From: an uncultured Woeseiaceae bacterium
GTDB taxonomy: Bacteria > Pseudomonadota > Gammaproteobacteria > Steroidobacterales > Woeseiaceae
DNA length: 46,736 nt
Assembly (NCBI GenBank): GCA_945788625.1
Contig: CALZMQ010000027.1
Span: 1 to 46,736 of the forward strand
Reading direction: 5' to 3'
Shown piece after piece: positions 9,662 to 17,405 of the stretch; the stretch's first letter is position 1, and each line of letters begins with the position of its first letter. The notes beneath the pieces were generated by a model, which searched no databases, was not told the origin of the DNA, and saw only the letters and a list, made by a program, of their open reading frames with translations. A program made the translations under genes and the position numbers.

Positions 9662-10318
9662 CTATCGAGAGTGGAAAAGCATTCTGATCGTGCCGATCAG
9701 GATTGTTGTCACGCCGGCAAGCTCGAATGCCTCTTCGAAAAAAACCTGATAAAGATAATAATTGCGATTTGAAATGTCCCTGAGACCACCGTAACTGACT
9801 ATTTCCAAAGCGACCGCTCCAAAAATGAAAAGGGCAACTCCAACCAGGAAAACGGTCGTTCCCTCTCGCCGGTCTTGCCATAAAATCAACCAGGATCTGC
9901 GAGTCGCAATAACAAATAATCCACCGGCCAACAGATAGATCGGAATCCACACGCCATGATTGCCACTGAATCTCGGCAAGAAATGGACACCTTTGAATAT
10001 CATCGTCACCTTTTCGTGGATTGATGCAGCTTCATCCGCGGACAGGAAGAAGAACGCTAACGCGCAGGTGGTAAGGAACAGAGAACTCACCGAGCTGTTG
10101 CTTCGAGAATAGGCGGCCACGGCGAAAATGGTGCCGGTCCAAAGGAGCTGCGACGCGGAAAACCATGAGCCAAGGGATGCCTCGGCGTCAAGATTGATCA
10201 ATTTGAAAATATGCGGATTGGGCACGACGAGAAATATGCCGACCAGGTACCCGGCCAGCAGCACCAAATCCACGGCAAACAGAGCGATAGCGAGCCTGAT
10301 GAGAGCTTGTTTCTGCAT
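9662..10318 (-). CDS. polytopic membrane protein with acidic intramembrane motifs
   Basis: 218 residues with six predicted transmembrane helices, roughly at 8-30, 52-70, 78-95, 122-140, 155-175 and 192-212. Two conserved-looking acidic motifs lie at helix ends: SADEAASIHE (about residues 93-102) and FFEEAFELAG (about 193-202). Such Asp/Glu/His clusters recall metal- or proton-binding sites, but I cannot name a family. It stands divergent to the PqqD-like gene, separated by a 117-base promoter region, and shares the lower GC of the 9.7-14.2 kb locus. It could be an export or signalling partner of that locus; this is inference from position only. Confidence 0.6.
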   Translation of the reverse strand: MQKQALIRLAIALFAVDLVLLAGYLVGIFLVVPNPHIFKLINLDAEASLGSWFSASQLLWTGTIFAVAAYSRSNSSVSSLFLTTCALAFFFLSADEAASIHEKVTMIFKGVHFLPRFSGNHGVWIPIYLLAGGLFVIATRRSWLILWQDRREGTTVFLVGVALFIFGAVALEIVSYGGLRDISNRNYYLYQVFFEEAFELAGVTTILIGTIRMLFHSR

Positions 10319-10435
10319 TGATTGACTTAACAGAATCCCGGCGACATTTGGGCGACGCCCGTCTTTTTGAACTATACTACTTAGAGTCGCGCAGAATCCA
10401 GTAAAAACAATAGGTTAGAAGCCATCGTGACATCC

Positions 10436-10732
10436 ATGAGTAGCGCAAGCGCCAATCCAGCAATCGACCGGGTTCCCTGGCGGCCATCCCTGGTCCCCGG
10501 TATCAAGTGCCAGGAAACGGATGACGAGGTCATCTTGCTGGATAAGGAGAATCAGCGTGTACATCAGCTGAATCGGGTCGGAGCCACTATACTTCGGTAT
10601 TGCGATGGGACTCACGGCGTCGCAGACATTGTGAAACATCTGTTACAGGAATTTGAAGTCGGCCCGAAGAGATTGTCCGCTGACGTCGTGGACTTACTTC
10701 AGAAGTTGAAGACGCTCGGAGTATTGAAATAG
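10436..10732 (+). CDS. PqqD-family peptide-binding protein (RRE domain)
   Basis: 98 residues. The whole protein is a PqqD-type winged-helix RiPP recognition element. It has beta strands in the segment EVILLDKENQRVHQLN, the conserved LNRVGATILRYCDG and the helical tail ADIVKHLLQEFEVG. PqqD-like proteins bind leader peptides and hand the substrate to modifying enzymes. ATG 10436 is chosen; a GTG three codons upstream is possible. It precedes the short exported peptide at 10776 by 43 bases on the same strand. With the HprK-like kinase at 13316 it resembles the pair that annotation pipelines call the HPr-rel-A system. A candidate -10 box TATACT lies at 10373-10378. Confidence 0.85.
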   Translation: MSSASANPAIDRVPWRPSLVPGIKCQETDDEVILLDKENQRVHQLNRVGATILRYCDGTHGVADIVKHLLQEFEVGPKRLSADVVDLLQKLKTLGVLK

Positions 10733-10775
10733 TGCGGTCTTGCGCCTGCGGGACCTGGAATTCAGGAGAGAAGCT

Positions 10776-11189
10776 GTGAAGAAAGAAAGTCCTGAGAATA
10801 ATCTGCCCTTCCACAAACAACAGTCGCGTCGCGAATTCATCCGCAAAGCGGCCTATACCGCTCCGGCGTTACTGACGCTGCCGGCTGTGCCGAGTTTTGC
10901 GCAGCAGGGATCAGGGGGCGGTGCTGGCGCTGACCACCCTGGCACTGGCCACCCTGGCACAGGCGATCCTGGCACCGGCCCGAGACCTGTTAGTGAGCTC
11001 AATTGTGACCAACCATTGCAGCCAATCGACAGCGACATCGCGACGAATATGTGTGACCTTTCGTTTGACGCTGATTCCGGAGAATTTTTTTTCCAGGACA
11101 TCATCGTCGACCAGGACTCCGTTCCCGGCCGCCTTGCTGAAGGAGACTTACTCGGCACTTGCGACTCGTTTTTCTGCAACGCTAGCTAG
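10776..11189 (+). CDS. short exported peptide with PGTG repeats, candidate substrate of the PqqD/HprK locus
   Basis: 137 residues from GTG 10776, chosen because AGGAG (10764-10768) lies at the right distance; the open frame upstream has no such signal. Residues 1-16 are polar. Then comes a twin-arginine-like export signal (SRREFIRKAAY, hydrophobic APALLTLPAVP, cleavage after SFA near residue 43). A low-complexity Gly-rich stretch with HPGTG, HPGTG and DPGTG in tandem follows. The acidic C-terminal domain has four cysteines and ends TCDSFFCNAS. It matches no family I know. Position directly after the PqqD-like gene, and the C-terminal serine, suggest it is modified by the neighbouring kinase and nucleotidyltransferase. 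That role is inferred. Confidence 0.65.
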   Translation: MKKESPENNLPFHKQQSRREFIRKAAYTAPALLTLPAVPSFAQQGSGGGAGADHPGTGHPGTGDPGTGPRPVSELNCDQPLQPIDSDIATNMCDLSFDADSGEFFFQDIIVDQDSVPGRLAEGDLLGTCDSFFCNAS

Positions 11190-11193
11190 CCTC

Positions 11194-12084
11194 TCAGCCT
11201 GCTATCGATCGGGCAAGGACGTCTGCGCCGTTTGCTCCCATCGCGTAGTTACCGTCGCTTTTGATACGGCCCAACGGGTCATCTATCTTGCGGCCAATGA
11301 CCCGTAACCGGGTCTTATGCGCATAGTTCATCCAGCGCGACTCCCAGTAACTGTTGTACCCTGCTACGCAATGAACTCGGTCAACAGCGGGTAACCAGAC
11401 GGCTAGCGGAAATACTGCGTTCTCATCGTGAAGGTCTGATTCGATGATGAATACGTCGCCATCCTCAGCCAAAGCATTGGACTCGTAGTCATCGCTTAAC
11501 GTATCGATTTCACCCCGCAATCCCGCATGTGTGATTGCGACTATCTGCTTGCTTTCGTCTATACCCCAGCGGGCGCAGACCTCGATTCTGGTCTTGGCTT
11601 CATCCGGATTGCAAATGACTATCGGCTCTATGCACTCACGAATCTCATCATGCTGGATGGGCTCGATTCCAATAATTCGCGAGTATTGGGATGGATCAAA
11701 CCGCGTCGTCTCTGTGCCACGTAACCAATCGTGTGGGCAGCTGCGAACGAGCAGCCACGCCTTGCAGTCCAGTTGCGGAAGAATATGCAGCAGCGGCGCC
11801 CAGAATAGATCGACAATCAGCAGGTCGGGCGAATAGTCTGCCAATGACATTGCCAATGCGCTCTCGGGGCCACGAACCGGGTCGAGCACCTCTTTGTGAT
11901 CAACAGTGCATATTGTGGGCGAATACGGTGCAAGGGCGGTTCGTATCCCGGCCATCGGTTCGGCGCCGATAAACATGCGCATATCGCCACGGTAACCCAC
12001 GCGTTCCAGGCCGCGCCCGATTGCGAGCCCCCGAACCAGGTGACCCGCGCCTGCAGTACCGCCCGTAAAGTAAGCAAGTCTCAC
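11194..12084 (-). CDS. GT-B glycosyltransferase-like protein
   Basis: 296 residues. The N-terminus has the MurG/UDP-glycosyltransferase-type glycine loop (GGTAGAGHLVRGLAIGRGLE), and a Rossmann-like block LLIVDLFWAPLLHIL is at about residues 93-107. The C-terminal domain ends with VAGYNSYWES, a position where GT-B enzymes bind the nucleotide sugar. At under 300 residues it is shorter than MurG (about 355), so the C-terminal domain may be reduced. The GTG start overlaps the stop of the nucleotidyltransferase gene (GTGA), so the two are translationally coupled. It converges with the peptide gene, 4 bases apart. It could glycosylate the peptide or a lipid; donor and acceptor are unknown. Confidence 0.65.
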   Translation of the reverse strand: MRLAYFTGGTAGAGHLVRGLAIGRGLERVGYRGDMRMFIGAEPMAGIRTALAPYSPTICTVDHKEVLDPVRGPESALAMSLADYSPDLLIVDLFWAPLLHILPQLDCKAWLLVRSCPHDWLRGTETTRFDPSQYSRIIGIEPIQHDEIRECIEPIVICNPDEAKTRIEVCARWGIDESKQIVAITHAGLRGEIDTLSDDYESNALAEDGDVFIIESDLHDENAVFPLAVWLPAVDRVHCVAGYNSYWESRWMNYAHKTRLRVIGRKIDDPLGRIKSDGNYAMGANGADVLARSIAG

Positions 12085-13232
12085 TGTCTGCGACCCAACA
12101 CTCTCTGTAGTCGGCCGATCTGGTAGTTCCGGTCAAATCTTTGAGGCTCACGACGTGGAAACAGTATGTTTCCGGGAACGGCCGCGAGATTTCTCCATGC
12201 CGCGTGTTTCCTGATCAAGACATCGAACATGTTCGAGGTCGTGGATGGTGAGGTCAGTCGACCATAACCGCCAAAGTGAACGAGGTGTTTCTCGATGCGA
12301 CCGTGCATCAAACGAAGCGACAACGCATTAACATAGTCTTGTTGTTTGCCGAGAATTTCGCACCGGTTTTCCGAATCGGCAAATACGCCAATTCGTTTCA
12401 GAAACGATAACAGAACGTACAGGCTCGCTCCCAGCAGTGTTTTATTCGACCACTTGATGATGTCGTCCCAATTCAATTCGTCCCCGCCTGTTTTCAGTGC
12501 CAGCGCACAGTCGAACAAACTTCGTTGAAGACCAGGATTGCCAAAACCGTTCTTAAGATCGAAGCACCAGCCGGCAGCTAGATACACAAGTTCGAACTCT
12601 GTCCGAAAACACCTGACGTCCAGTTCGCCCAGGCTAGTCGCAATGACTTCGTCGTCAACTGAAGTCAGATTGAGTGGTGACTCCTGGCTAGGGGGAAAAG
12701 AGTCAGGAATGAGGCGTCGGTGTAATTCTACCCATACATTCCGATCCGGGTGGAACAATGGTGCACTGTGGATATGTGCTTCATAGTCCATACCCAGGGC
12801 GGGCTTTGACTTCTTAAAGCCATCGCGCACAAGAACATCTTGCGCTTCGTCGATTCTATGAGCTGGAAGCAGCAGGTCGACATCGCCCATGATGCGCAGA
12901 TGAGGTTCAGGATAGTAGCGGGCCGCAAACGATGTGCCTTTGAGCAGGATTGGCTCCACATCAATAGACTGAAGCAGCCCCATGACGGCCTCAATGTTCC
13001 TGAATTGCTCTGCTGACAATACCCTCGATGTAATGTCAGATGCCTTGAGCCTCATCTCATTGTCGATATCAGCCAGCCGCTCGCCGCCGTTTAGCACATG
13101 ATAAAAGACTGGACCGAGACCGGATCGAATGAGATCGTCAATATCTTGCGCGGTCACGGAAATATCGGCGCTGAACTGAGAGCCGGTGGTCAATGACTTC
13201 AAGGCCTCAGAAATATGGCTGTTAGACTGCAT
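12081..13232 (-). CDS. nucleotidyltransferase-fold protein (NTP_transf_5-like)
   Basis: 383 residues. The N-terminal half carries the signature of the uncharacterised nucleotidyltransferase family PF14907: ILLKGTSFAARYY (Lys98) followed by LRIMGDVDLLLP with the metal-binding pair Asp117 and Asp119. The helical C-terminal part (200-383) resembles the accessory domain of the family. Members occur in lasso-peptide clusters of Firmicutes, where they modify the C-terminal residue of the peptide together with an HprK-like kinase, and in HPr-rel-A loci. It is the first gene of a two-gene operon with the glycosyltransferase and is divergent to the kinase at 13316. The role here is inferred. Confidence 0.75.
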   Translation of the reverse strand: MQSNSHISEALKSLTTGSQFSADISVTAQDIDDLIRSGLGPVFYHVLNGGERLADIDNEMRLKASDITSRVLSAEQFRNIEAVMGLLQSIDVEPILLKGTSFAARYYPEPHLRIMGDVDLLLPAHRIDEAQDVLVRDGFKKSKPALGMDYEAHIHSAPLFHPDRNVWVELHRRLIPDSFPPSQESPLNLTSVDDEVIATSLGELDVRCFRTEFELVYLAAGWCFDLKNGFGNPGLQRSLFDCALALKTGGDELNWDDIIKWSNKTLLGASLYVLLSFLKRIGVFADSENRCEILGKQQDYVNALSLRLMHGRIEKHLVHFGGYGRLTSPSTTSNMFDVLIRKHAAWRNLAAVPGNILFPRREPQRFDRNYQIGRLQRVLGRRQ

Positions 13233-13315
13233 TTATGTTGCTCTCAGCGCCGCAAACTGCATCATACTCGAATCTTTACTGACTCAAAGACACCAGGAGT
13301 GTCCAGGTAAATGCC

Positions 13316-14161
13316 ATGAGCATTTATTCTCATACCTTTGCCATAGTCGGAATCAACGTCCGCATCGACTGCGACAGCTTGAGTTTGTACGACACATTAG
13401 TGAAGAATTTTGCGTGCCGGGCAACAGTCAGCAAATCATTCGCACTTCAATATTATGCCAAGTCGCTTGATACTGTAGTTGGATTCGCACTGTCTAGACG
13501 GGATAGTGATTTCCACTCAACAGCCAGAGACGTCGGGCACTTGATATATCTTCTGGAGAGCGACCTGGTTGTACAGTTACAGCTATTGCGTGCTGACCTG
13601 CTTTTCCTGCACTCAGCCGTTATTAGCGATGGCAGACTGGCCTATCTTCTAACTGGCCCTTCCGGAGCCGGAAAGTCGACAATATGCTGGGGGCTCCTGC
13701 ATCACGACTTTCATTACCTAAGTGATGAACTGGCGCCCATTTCCCTGGAGCAGCCGAGTGTTTCGCCATATTCACATGCACTCTGTTTGAAGTCATCGCC
13801 GCCTGCCGCATATCCGGCACCGGATCAAGCAATCGTGACGCGCCGTGGAATTCACATTCCATTGCCGGCGATGCCAACACCGCCATCAGGAAGCGACCTG
13901 CCGATTGGATCGATTTTTTTCGTGGAACACCAGGAACGGAACAAGAGAGCGTCTGCTGAACAAGTCGGGCATGCAGAAGCAGCAACACGCCTGTACCCAA
14001 ATATTCTCAACGCTCTTGCGCACAACAATGACGGTCTGGACGCGGCGTTACAGCTCACTCGCGATGTGGAGTGCTATCGCCTCGATACGGCAGATCTGGC
14101 TGACACCTGCGAGCTGGTCGTGAGTATCGTTGCGAACCATTCCTCTACCCTTCGTCGGTGA
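13316..14161 (+). CDS. HprK-like serine kinase (HprK-related kinase A type)
   Basis: 281 residues. The C-terminal kinase half has His99 (FLHSAV), a Walker A loop GPSGAGKST at residues 114-122 and the acidic LSDELAPI with Asp137. This is the arrangement of HPr kinase/phosphorylase, but the HprK N-terminal DRTGG-like domain is missing. HPr itself is not encoded nearby, so the target is something else. Homologues in lasso-peptide clusters phosphorylate a C-terminal serine, and the peptide at 10776 ends in serine. Codon use and GC are lower than in flanking genes, consistent with transfer of the locus. It is divergent from the nucleotidyltransferase gene with an 83-base shared promoter region. 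Confidence 0.8.
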   Translation: MSIYSHTFAIVGINVRIDCDSLSLYDTLVKNFACRATVSKSFALQYYAKSLDTVVGFALSRRDSDFHSTARDVGHLIYLLESDLVVQLQLLRADLLFLHSAVISDGRLAYLLTGPSGAGKSTICWGLLHHDFHYLSDELAPISLEQPSVSPYSHALCLKSSPPAAYPAPDQAIVTRRGIHIPLPAMPTPPSGSDLPIGSIFFVEHQERNKRASAEQVGHAEAATRLYPNILNALAHNNDGLDAALQLTRDVECYRLDTADLADTCELVVSIVANHSSTLRR

Positions 14162-14354
14162 CTCGACGCACCGTCAGACTGTGGAATCGCAAGAATCCAC
14201 AGGCACTACGAGTGCAGTTCAATTGTAGGGCATCGGCTTTCCAAGTTAATGGCGCACATTCGCATCGGAATGCGGACGTGCAAGGCTTGCGTGACTGTTC
14301 GAGTGCGAGCTAGCATCTCGAGCATCAGAGGCCAAACTGGTTTTGGAGAACACG

Positions 14355-14591
14355 ATGAGAAATTCGCTCATTGCGCTCGCGTTGCTCGCCTGTGGCAGCG
14401 TGCTGGCCATTCCGGTTGCCGCCGACAGCCTTGCAGTCGTATACGGTCACGGCGACTCAACGCGCGAGACGGACGACGGCCAACCTTGTCATCACAACTA
14501 CTGGTCGTCGAATACTTTCATCAAGCAGGACGGCGCCTGGAAGCCGGTCTTTTCTCACGTTTCCGGGGTAACGTGCACGAAAATCGACTGA
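14355..14591 (+). CDS. small secreted protein of unknown function
   Basis: 78 residues with a clear signal peptide (residues 1-24, ending PVAA-DSLA). The mature part is about 52 residues with two cysteines (QPCHHNYW and VTCTKID) that could form one disulfide, and a His-rich patch YGHGDS and CHHNYW. The ribosome binding site GGAG at 14345-14348 is 6 bases before ATG 14355. I do not recognise the family. It stands alone between the kinase locus and a cluster of palindromic repeats, and it may be a periplasmic metal- or heme-related peptide, though nothing proves this. Confidence 0.55.
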   Translation: MRNSLIALALLACGSVLAIPVAADSLAVVYGHGDSTRETDDGQPCHHNYWSSNTFIKQDGAWKPVFSHVSGVTCTKID

Positions 14592-14619
14592 TCGCTCTTA
14601 ACGCTAGCTCGCAATATCA

Positions 14620-14741
14620 TCGCGGCTAGAAGCCGCTCCCACGAACAAATCGCGGCTGGAATACCGCGAGGGCACGTAGGCCACTCCCACGTATCGCGGC
14701 TGGGTCGCTCCTACGAGTAGCGGCGCTGAAATCAGCGCCGC
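14620..14741. repeat. REP-like palindromic repeat cluster
   Basis: Three degenerate copies of a unit starting TCGCGGCT and ending in GCTCCCACGA or GCTCCTACGA occur in tandem (14620-14645, 14649-14691, 14692-14717). A near-perfect hairpin follows, with GCGGCGCTGA at 14720-14729 pairing with 14732-14741 around a 2-base loop. Such units resemble extragenic palindromic elements of Gammaproteobacteria. They lie between the convergent genes at 14355 (plus) and 14760 (minus), where they could also act as a bidirectional transcription stop. Confidence 0.7.
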
Positions 14742-14759
14742 AATCGTCACTGAGGCCAT

Positions 14760-16175
14760 CTAAAAACGATAGGCCACTTCAAATTCGAGCTGGTCCATCT
14801 TCAAATCGATCGTTTGCGGCGGTGTCGTCGGGGCGAACGGATTGAAATCAAAGACGTTGGGGCCCGAGACTTTCACTTCCGGCGCATACATGAACGACAG
14901 GCTGAGTTGGCTGCCACTCGCGAGATCGCGCGTCCAACCGAGCGTGAAGTGCTCTTCCATGACGCCCGGCGCCAGGATATTGAATACGACATCGGCACTC
15001 TGGATCGGCTGTTCGCCCGTGCTGAATCCGAAACGCCAGACATTATTCTCGTCCGTCTGCCACTCGAAGCCGAGTTTGTAAGCCGTCATGTCCTCCCAGC
15101 CGAAACCGGCGCCCGCCGGTCCGCCCAGGCACCCGTCTGCAGCCGGAGCCACTTGCGGGTTGGCTGTGAAGCAGCCCGTGAACAGGTTATTCAGCGGATT
15201 GCCGACAGAGTCGATATCGCTGTAGGCGACCTGCTCGACATCGAAATTGATGCGCAGCGCATCCGTCGCCATTACCGAGATTCCGGCCTTGATGCTGGAC
15301 GGAATATCGAAGCCGCCGTCTTCGGCGAAAAGATCCGCGTAGTCATCGAACTCGCCCATCAAGATCTTCGACTGGTAGGCGAAACCAACGCTGACCGTGT
15401 CGGTCAATCCGGCCCACAAGCCGCCAGAAATACCCCAGCCCACCGACAGATCATGGTCGTTGTTGCTCAGGGCAGTGACGGTTGTCGGATCGAAGGTATC
15501 GGAAAAGGTGTGCGTAAACGGCGTGAACGACGCAACGCCATTGGCCTGAAACGACTGGATCGCGATAACGGGTCCGATTCCCCACGCAAATTTGTCCGAT
15601 GTCTTGCCCGCGTAATTGACGGTCAGGAAAGCCTGCGACAGATCCACACCGGCTTTGCCGGCACAGAACGGACCCGGGCCGGTAACCACGCCCTGGCCTG
15701 TCGGATCGCATATTCCCGAGGTAGCGGAAATGCTGGAATTATCCCAGTCAGTATTCATGCCGCCACGGCCGTAAAACAAGAATGAAATCTTGTTTTCATT
15801 CGCGAGCGTCCAGCTCTTGGCGACAAATGGAATCGGGAACCACTCGCTGCTGCTGTCAAAGCTACCGGCACCAATCGAGAAGGTCGGCGGTGCGCCATTA
15901 TTGCCACTGGCTGTCGCTGTGAAGCTGCGACGCGGACTGAATATGGAAATACCGGCTTCCCAATCGTCGCTGGCAAAAACCGTAAGCGCCGGGTTCGAGG
16001 CACCCATAATCGTGCCCATATCGGCATTGGAACCAACGCCCGTGCCGGCCATACCCTTCGACTTCGTACCGACACCGTGTGTGAAATAACCGTTTGTCGC
16101 CAGGGCCGCGCCGCTGAACGCAAACATACCAAGAGCCAGCAGCCACGCTGCGGCCTTACTGCCTTGCAACTTCAT
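14760..16175 (-). CDS. OmpP1/FadL-family outer-membrane transporter
   Basis: 471 residues with a signal peptide (cleavage after ALA near residue 26) and the family's N-terminal plug signature NGYFTHGVGTKSKGMAG. Many alternating beta-strand segments follow, ending in a C-terminal aromatic residue (EVAYRF), as expected for a 14-strand barrel. FadL-type porins import hydrophobic compounds such as fatty acids or aromatics. Its ATG overlaps the stop of the ArsR gene (ATGA), and it is the last gene of the sHdr operon. That suggests a substrate tied to sulfur oxidation, for example elemental sulfur or a hydrophobic organosulfur compound. This is inferred from gene order; the fold assignment is firm. 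Confidence 0.9.
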   Translation of the reverse strand: MKLQGSKAAAWLLALGMFAFSGAALATNGYFTHGVGTKSKGMAGTGVGSNADMGTIMGASNPALTVFASDDWEAGISIFSPRRSFTATASGNNGAPPTFSIGAGSFDSSSEWFPIPFVAKSWTLANENKISFLFYGRGGMNTDWDNSSISATSGICDPTGQGVVTGPGPFCAGKAGVDLSQAFLTVNYAGKTSDKFAWGIGPVIAIQSFQANGVASFTPFTHTFSDTFDPTTVTALSNNDHDLSVGWGISGGLWAGLTDTVSVGFAYQSKILMGEFDDYADLFAEDGGFDIPSSIKAGISVMATDALRINFDVEQVAYSDIDSVGNPLNNLFTGCFTANPQVAPAADGCLGGPAGAGFGWEDMTAYKLGFEWQTDENNVWRFGFSTGEQPIQSADVVFNILAPGVMEEHFTLGWTRDLASGSQLSLSFMYAPEVKVSGPNVFDFNPFAPTTPPQTIDLKMDQLEFEVAYRF

Positions 16176-16522
16176 CTCGATTCTCCCTGCGATTCGCAGA
16201 ATACTTCATGTAGTGTTCGCATGACCTTGGTCGCGTCATCGCCGTGCAGCGAGTAGCTGACCGATTGCGCGTGTTTGCGCGTGCGGACAATCTTTTCGCG
16301 GCGCAGAACGGCGAGGTGCTGCGATAACGCGGATTGGCTCAGGCCGAGGATTTCCTGCAACTCACTGACCGTCTTCTCGCCCTCGGACAACTGGCACAGG
16401 ATCATGAGGCGCCACTCATTGGCCATTGCCTTCAGGAGTTCGACCGCATGCGCGGCCATATCGTGCAATTCGGCCAGCTCCTTCGTATCTTCGGCTGTTG
16501 CCGAATGCGCGTCCATGTTCAT
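16172..16522 (-). CDS. ArsR-family repressor of the SoxR/sHdrR type
   Basis: 116 residues. A winged helix-turn-helix covers residues 25-105, with the recognition segment LSQSALSQHLAVLRR. Two cysteines, Cys43 (MILCQLSEGE) and Cys109 (EVFCES), lie 66 residues apart. As I recall, the redox-active cysteine pair of the sulfur-sensing ArsR proteins SoxR and sHdrR of Hyphomicrobium has the same spacing; they respond to sulfane sulfur by forming a bridge. The start is ATG 16522, overlapping the lbpA stop by one base (TGATG); the longer open frame upstream is shadow. It probably represses the sHdr operon in which it lies and perhaps other operators listed here. Confidence 0.85.
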   Translation of the reverse strand: MNMDAHSATAEDTKELAELHDMAAHAVELLKAMANEWRLMILCQLSEGEKTVSELQEILGLSQSALSQHLAVLRREKIVRTRKHAQSVSYSLHGDDATKVMRTLHEVFCESQGESR

Positions 16523-16962
16523 CAATTGCAGCCGCCGAAGCCCTCGGCGTCCATTTTGGCCTCGTAGGCTGAGGCAACTTCGCTGCCGATGACCAGCGAA
16601 CCCTTGACGGAGTCCCAGTCGTCCGGCTTCAACACCACCAGCCAACCTGCTTCGTACGGATCGTCGTTGGCGAGACCGGGATCATTCGCAAGGTCGTCAT
16701 TGACGGCGACAACTTCGCCACCGGCCAGCGACTTCGCGGGCCCTACCCACTTTCCGGACTCCAGCGTTGCGCACGATTTGCCGGCGCGTACGGAACGGCC
16801 AACGCGTTTTGGCGTAAAGGCGACGAGTTTGCCGGCCATTGCGGTCGCTACGGCCGTCATGCCGATCTTGACCGTGCCGTCGTCCATCTCGGTGAACCAG
16901 ATGTGATTGTCGACGTCGTAGAGGAGTCCGTCGGGCAGATTGCATCCGCGTACAGAGGGCAT
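16522..16962 (-). CDS. lbpA: lipoate-binding protein of the sHdr system
   Basis: 146 residues, GcvH-like. The hammerhead fold is recognisable from YDVDNHIWFTEMDDGTVKIG, and the lipoyl attachment site is Lys71 in LESGKWVG. It has additional cysteines at 7, 64 and 145 that glycine-cleavage H proteins normally lack. No glycine-cleavage genes are near. Its place after hdrC2-hdrB2 and in the same region as a dedicated lipoate-assembly set identifies it as LbpA, the carrier whose dihydrolipoyl arm is thought to present sulfane sulfur to, or take electrons from, the sHdr complex in the cytoplasm. It is followed with a 1-base overlap by the ArsR gene. Confidence 0.93.
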   Translation of the reverse strand: MPSVRGCNLPDGLLYDVDNHIWFTEMDDGTVKIGMTAVATAMAGKLVAFTPKRVGRSVRAGKSCATLESGKWVGPAKSLAGGEVVAVNDDLANDPGLANDDPYEAGWLVVLKPDDWDSVKGSLVIGSEVASAYEAKMDAEGFGGCN

Positions 16963-16982
16963 AGTCCTGCATCCTTTTTGAT

Positions 16983-17405
16983 TTACGTTGCGGTCTCAGC
17001 GGACCGAATCGGTTTCGACGAACAACAGAATTCGCCGAGTTCGGCCACCTGCATCTTCCCGCTGATAAACAAAAACAGATGTCTAGATATCATTCCGAGC
17101 ATATATAAGCGATCCGTAATATCCGAATGTACGGGATCCATGCAGATGAGGTTGTAGTGATAAATGAGCTCACGACAGGTTTCGCGGCAGGCATTGAAAC
17201 TGGGGTCGCCCTTCGCGCCCTGCCGGTGCAGGGCGAGCAGGCGAAAACCCTCTCTCTTATCGCTGGTCGGCACTTCGCCGCGAGCCGTAATCCAGTGTTC
17301 GAGAACCTCCTCGCTCGCCTTCAGCAACATCGTCGCCGACGCCTCGATGTCGCTCGTCGCGGGTGGCGGCTCGAACACCGCCTCCAGTTCGGCGAGCGAC
17401 CTCAT
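16983..17405 (-). CDS. conserved-type unknown protein between hdrB2 and lbpA
   Basis: 140 residues, predicted soluble and alpha-helical, without signal peptide. It has six cysteines, including the pair NACRETCREL (about residues 72 and 76) and a C-terminal GEFCCSSK, which could bind a metal or a persulfide. The ATG overlaps the hdrB2 stop (ATGA) and the end is 20 bases from lbpA, so it belongs to the sHdr operon and is translationally coupled to HdrB2. I do not recognise the family. It might be an assembly factor or a small subunit of the complex; this rests on position only. Confidence 0.75.
   Translation of the reverse strand: MRSLAELEAVFEPPPATSDIEASATMLLKASEEVLEHWITARGEVPTSDKREGFRLLALHRQGAKGDPSFNACRETCRELIYHYNLICMDPVHSDITDRLYMLGMISRHLFLFISGKMQVAELGEFCCSSKPIRSAETAT

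Noticed and set aside
13316..14161. Genuine HPr kinase/phosphorylase of the PTS
   Set aside because: No HPr or PTS genes are near and the N-terminal HprK domain is missing; the neighbours are peptide-modification genes.
16522..16962. Glycine-cleavage H protein function for the GcvH-like gene
   Set aside because: No gcvT or gcvP lies nearby, extra cysteines are present and the gene sits inside the sHdr operon, so LbpA is the better assignment.
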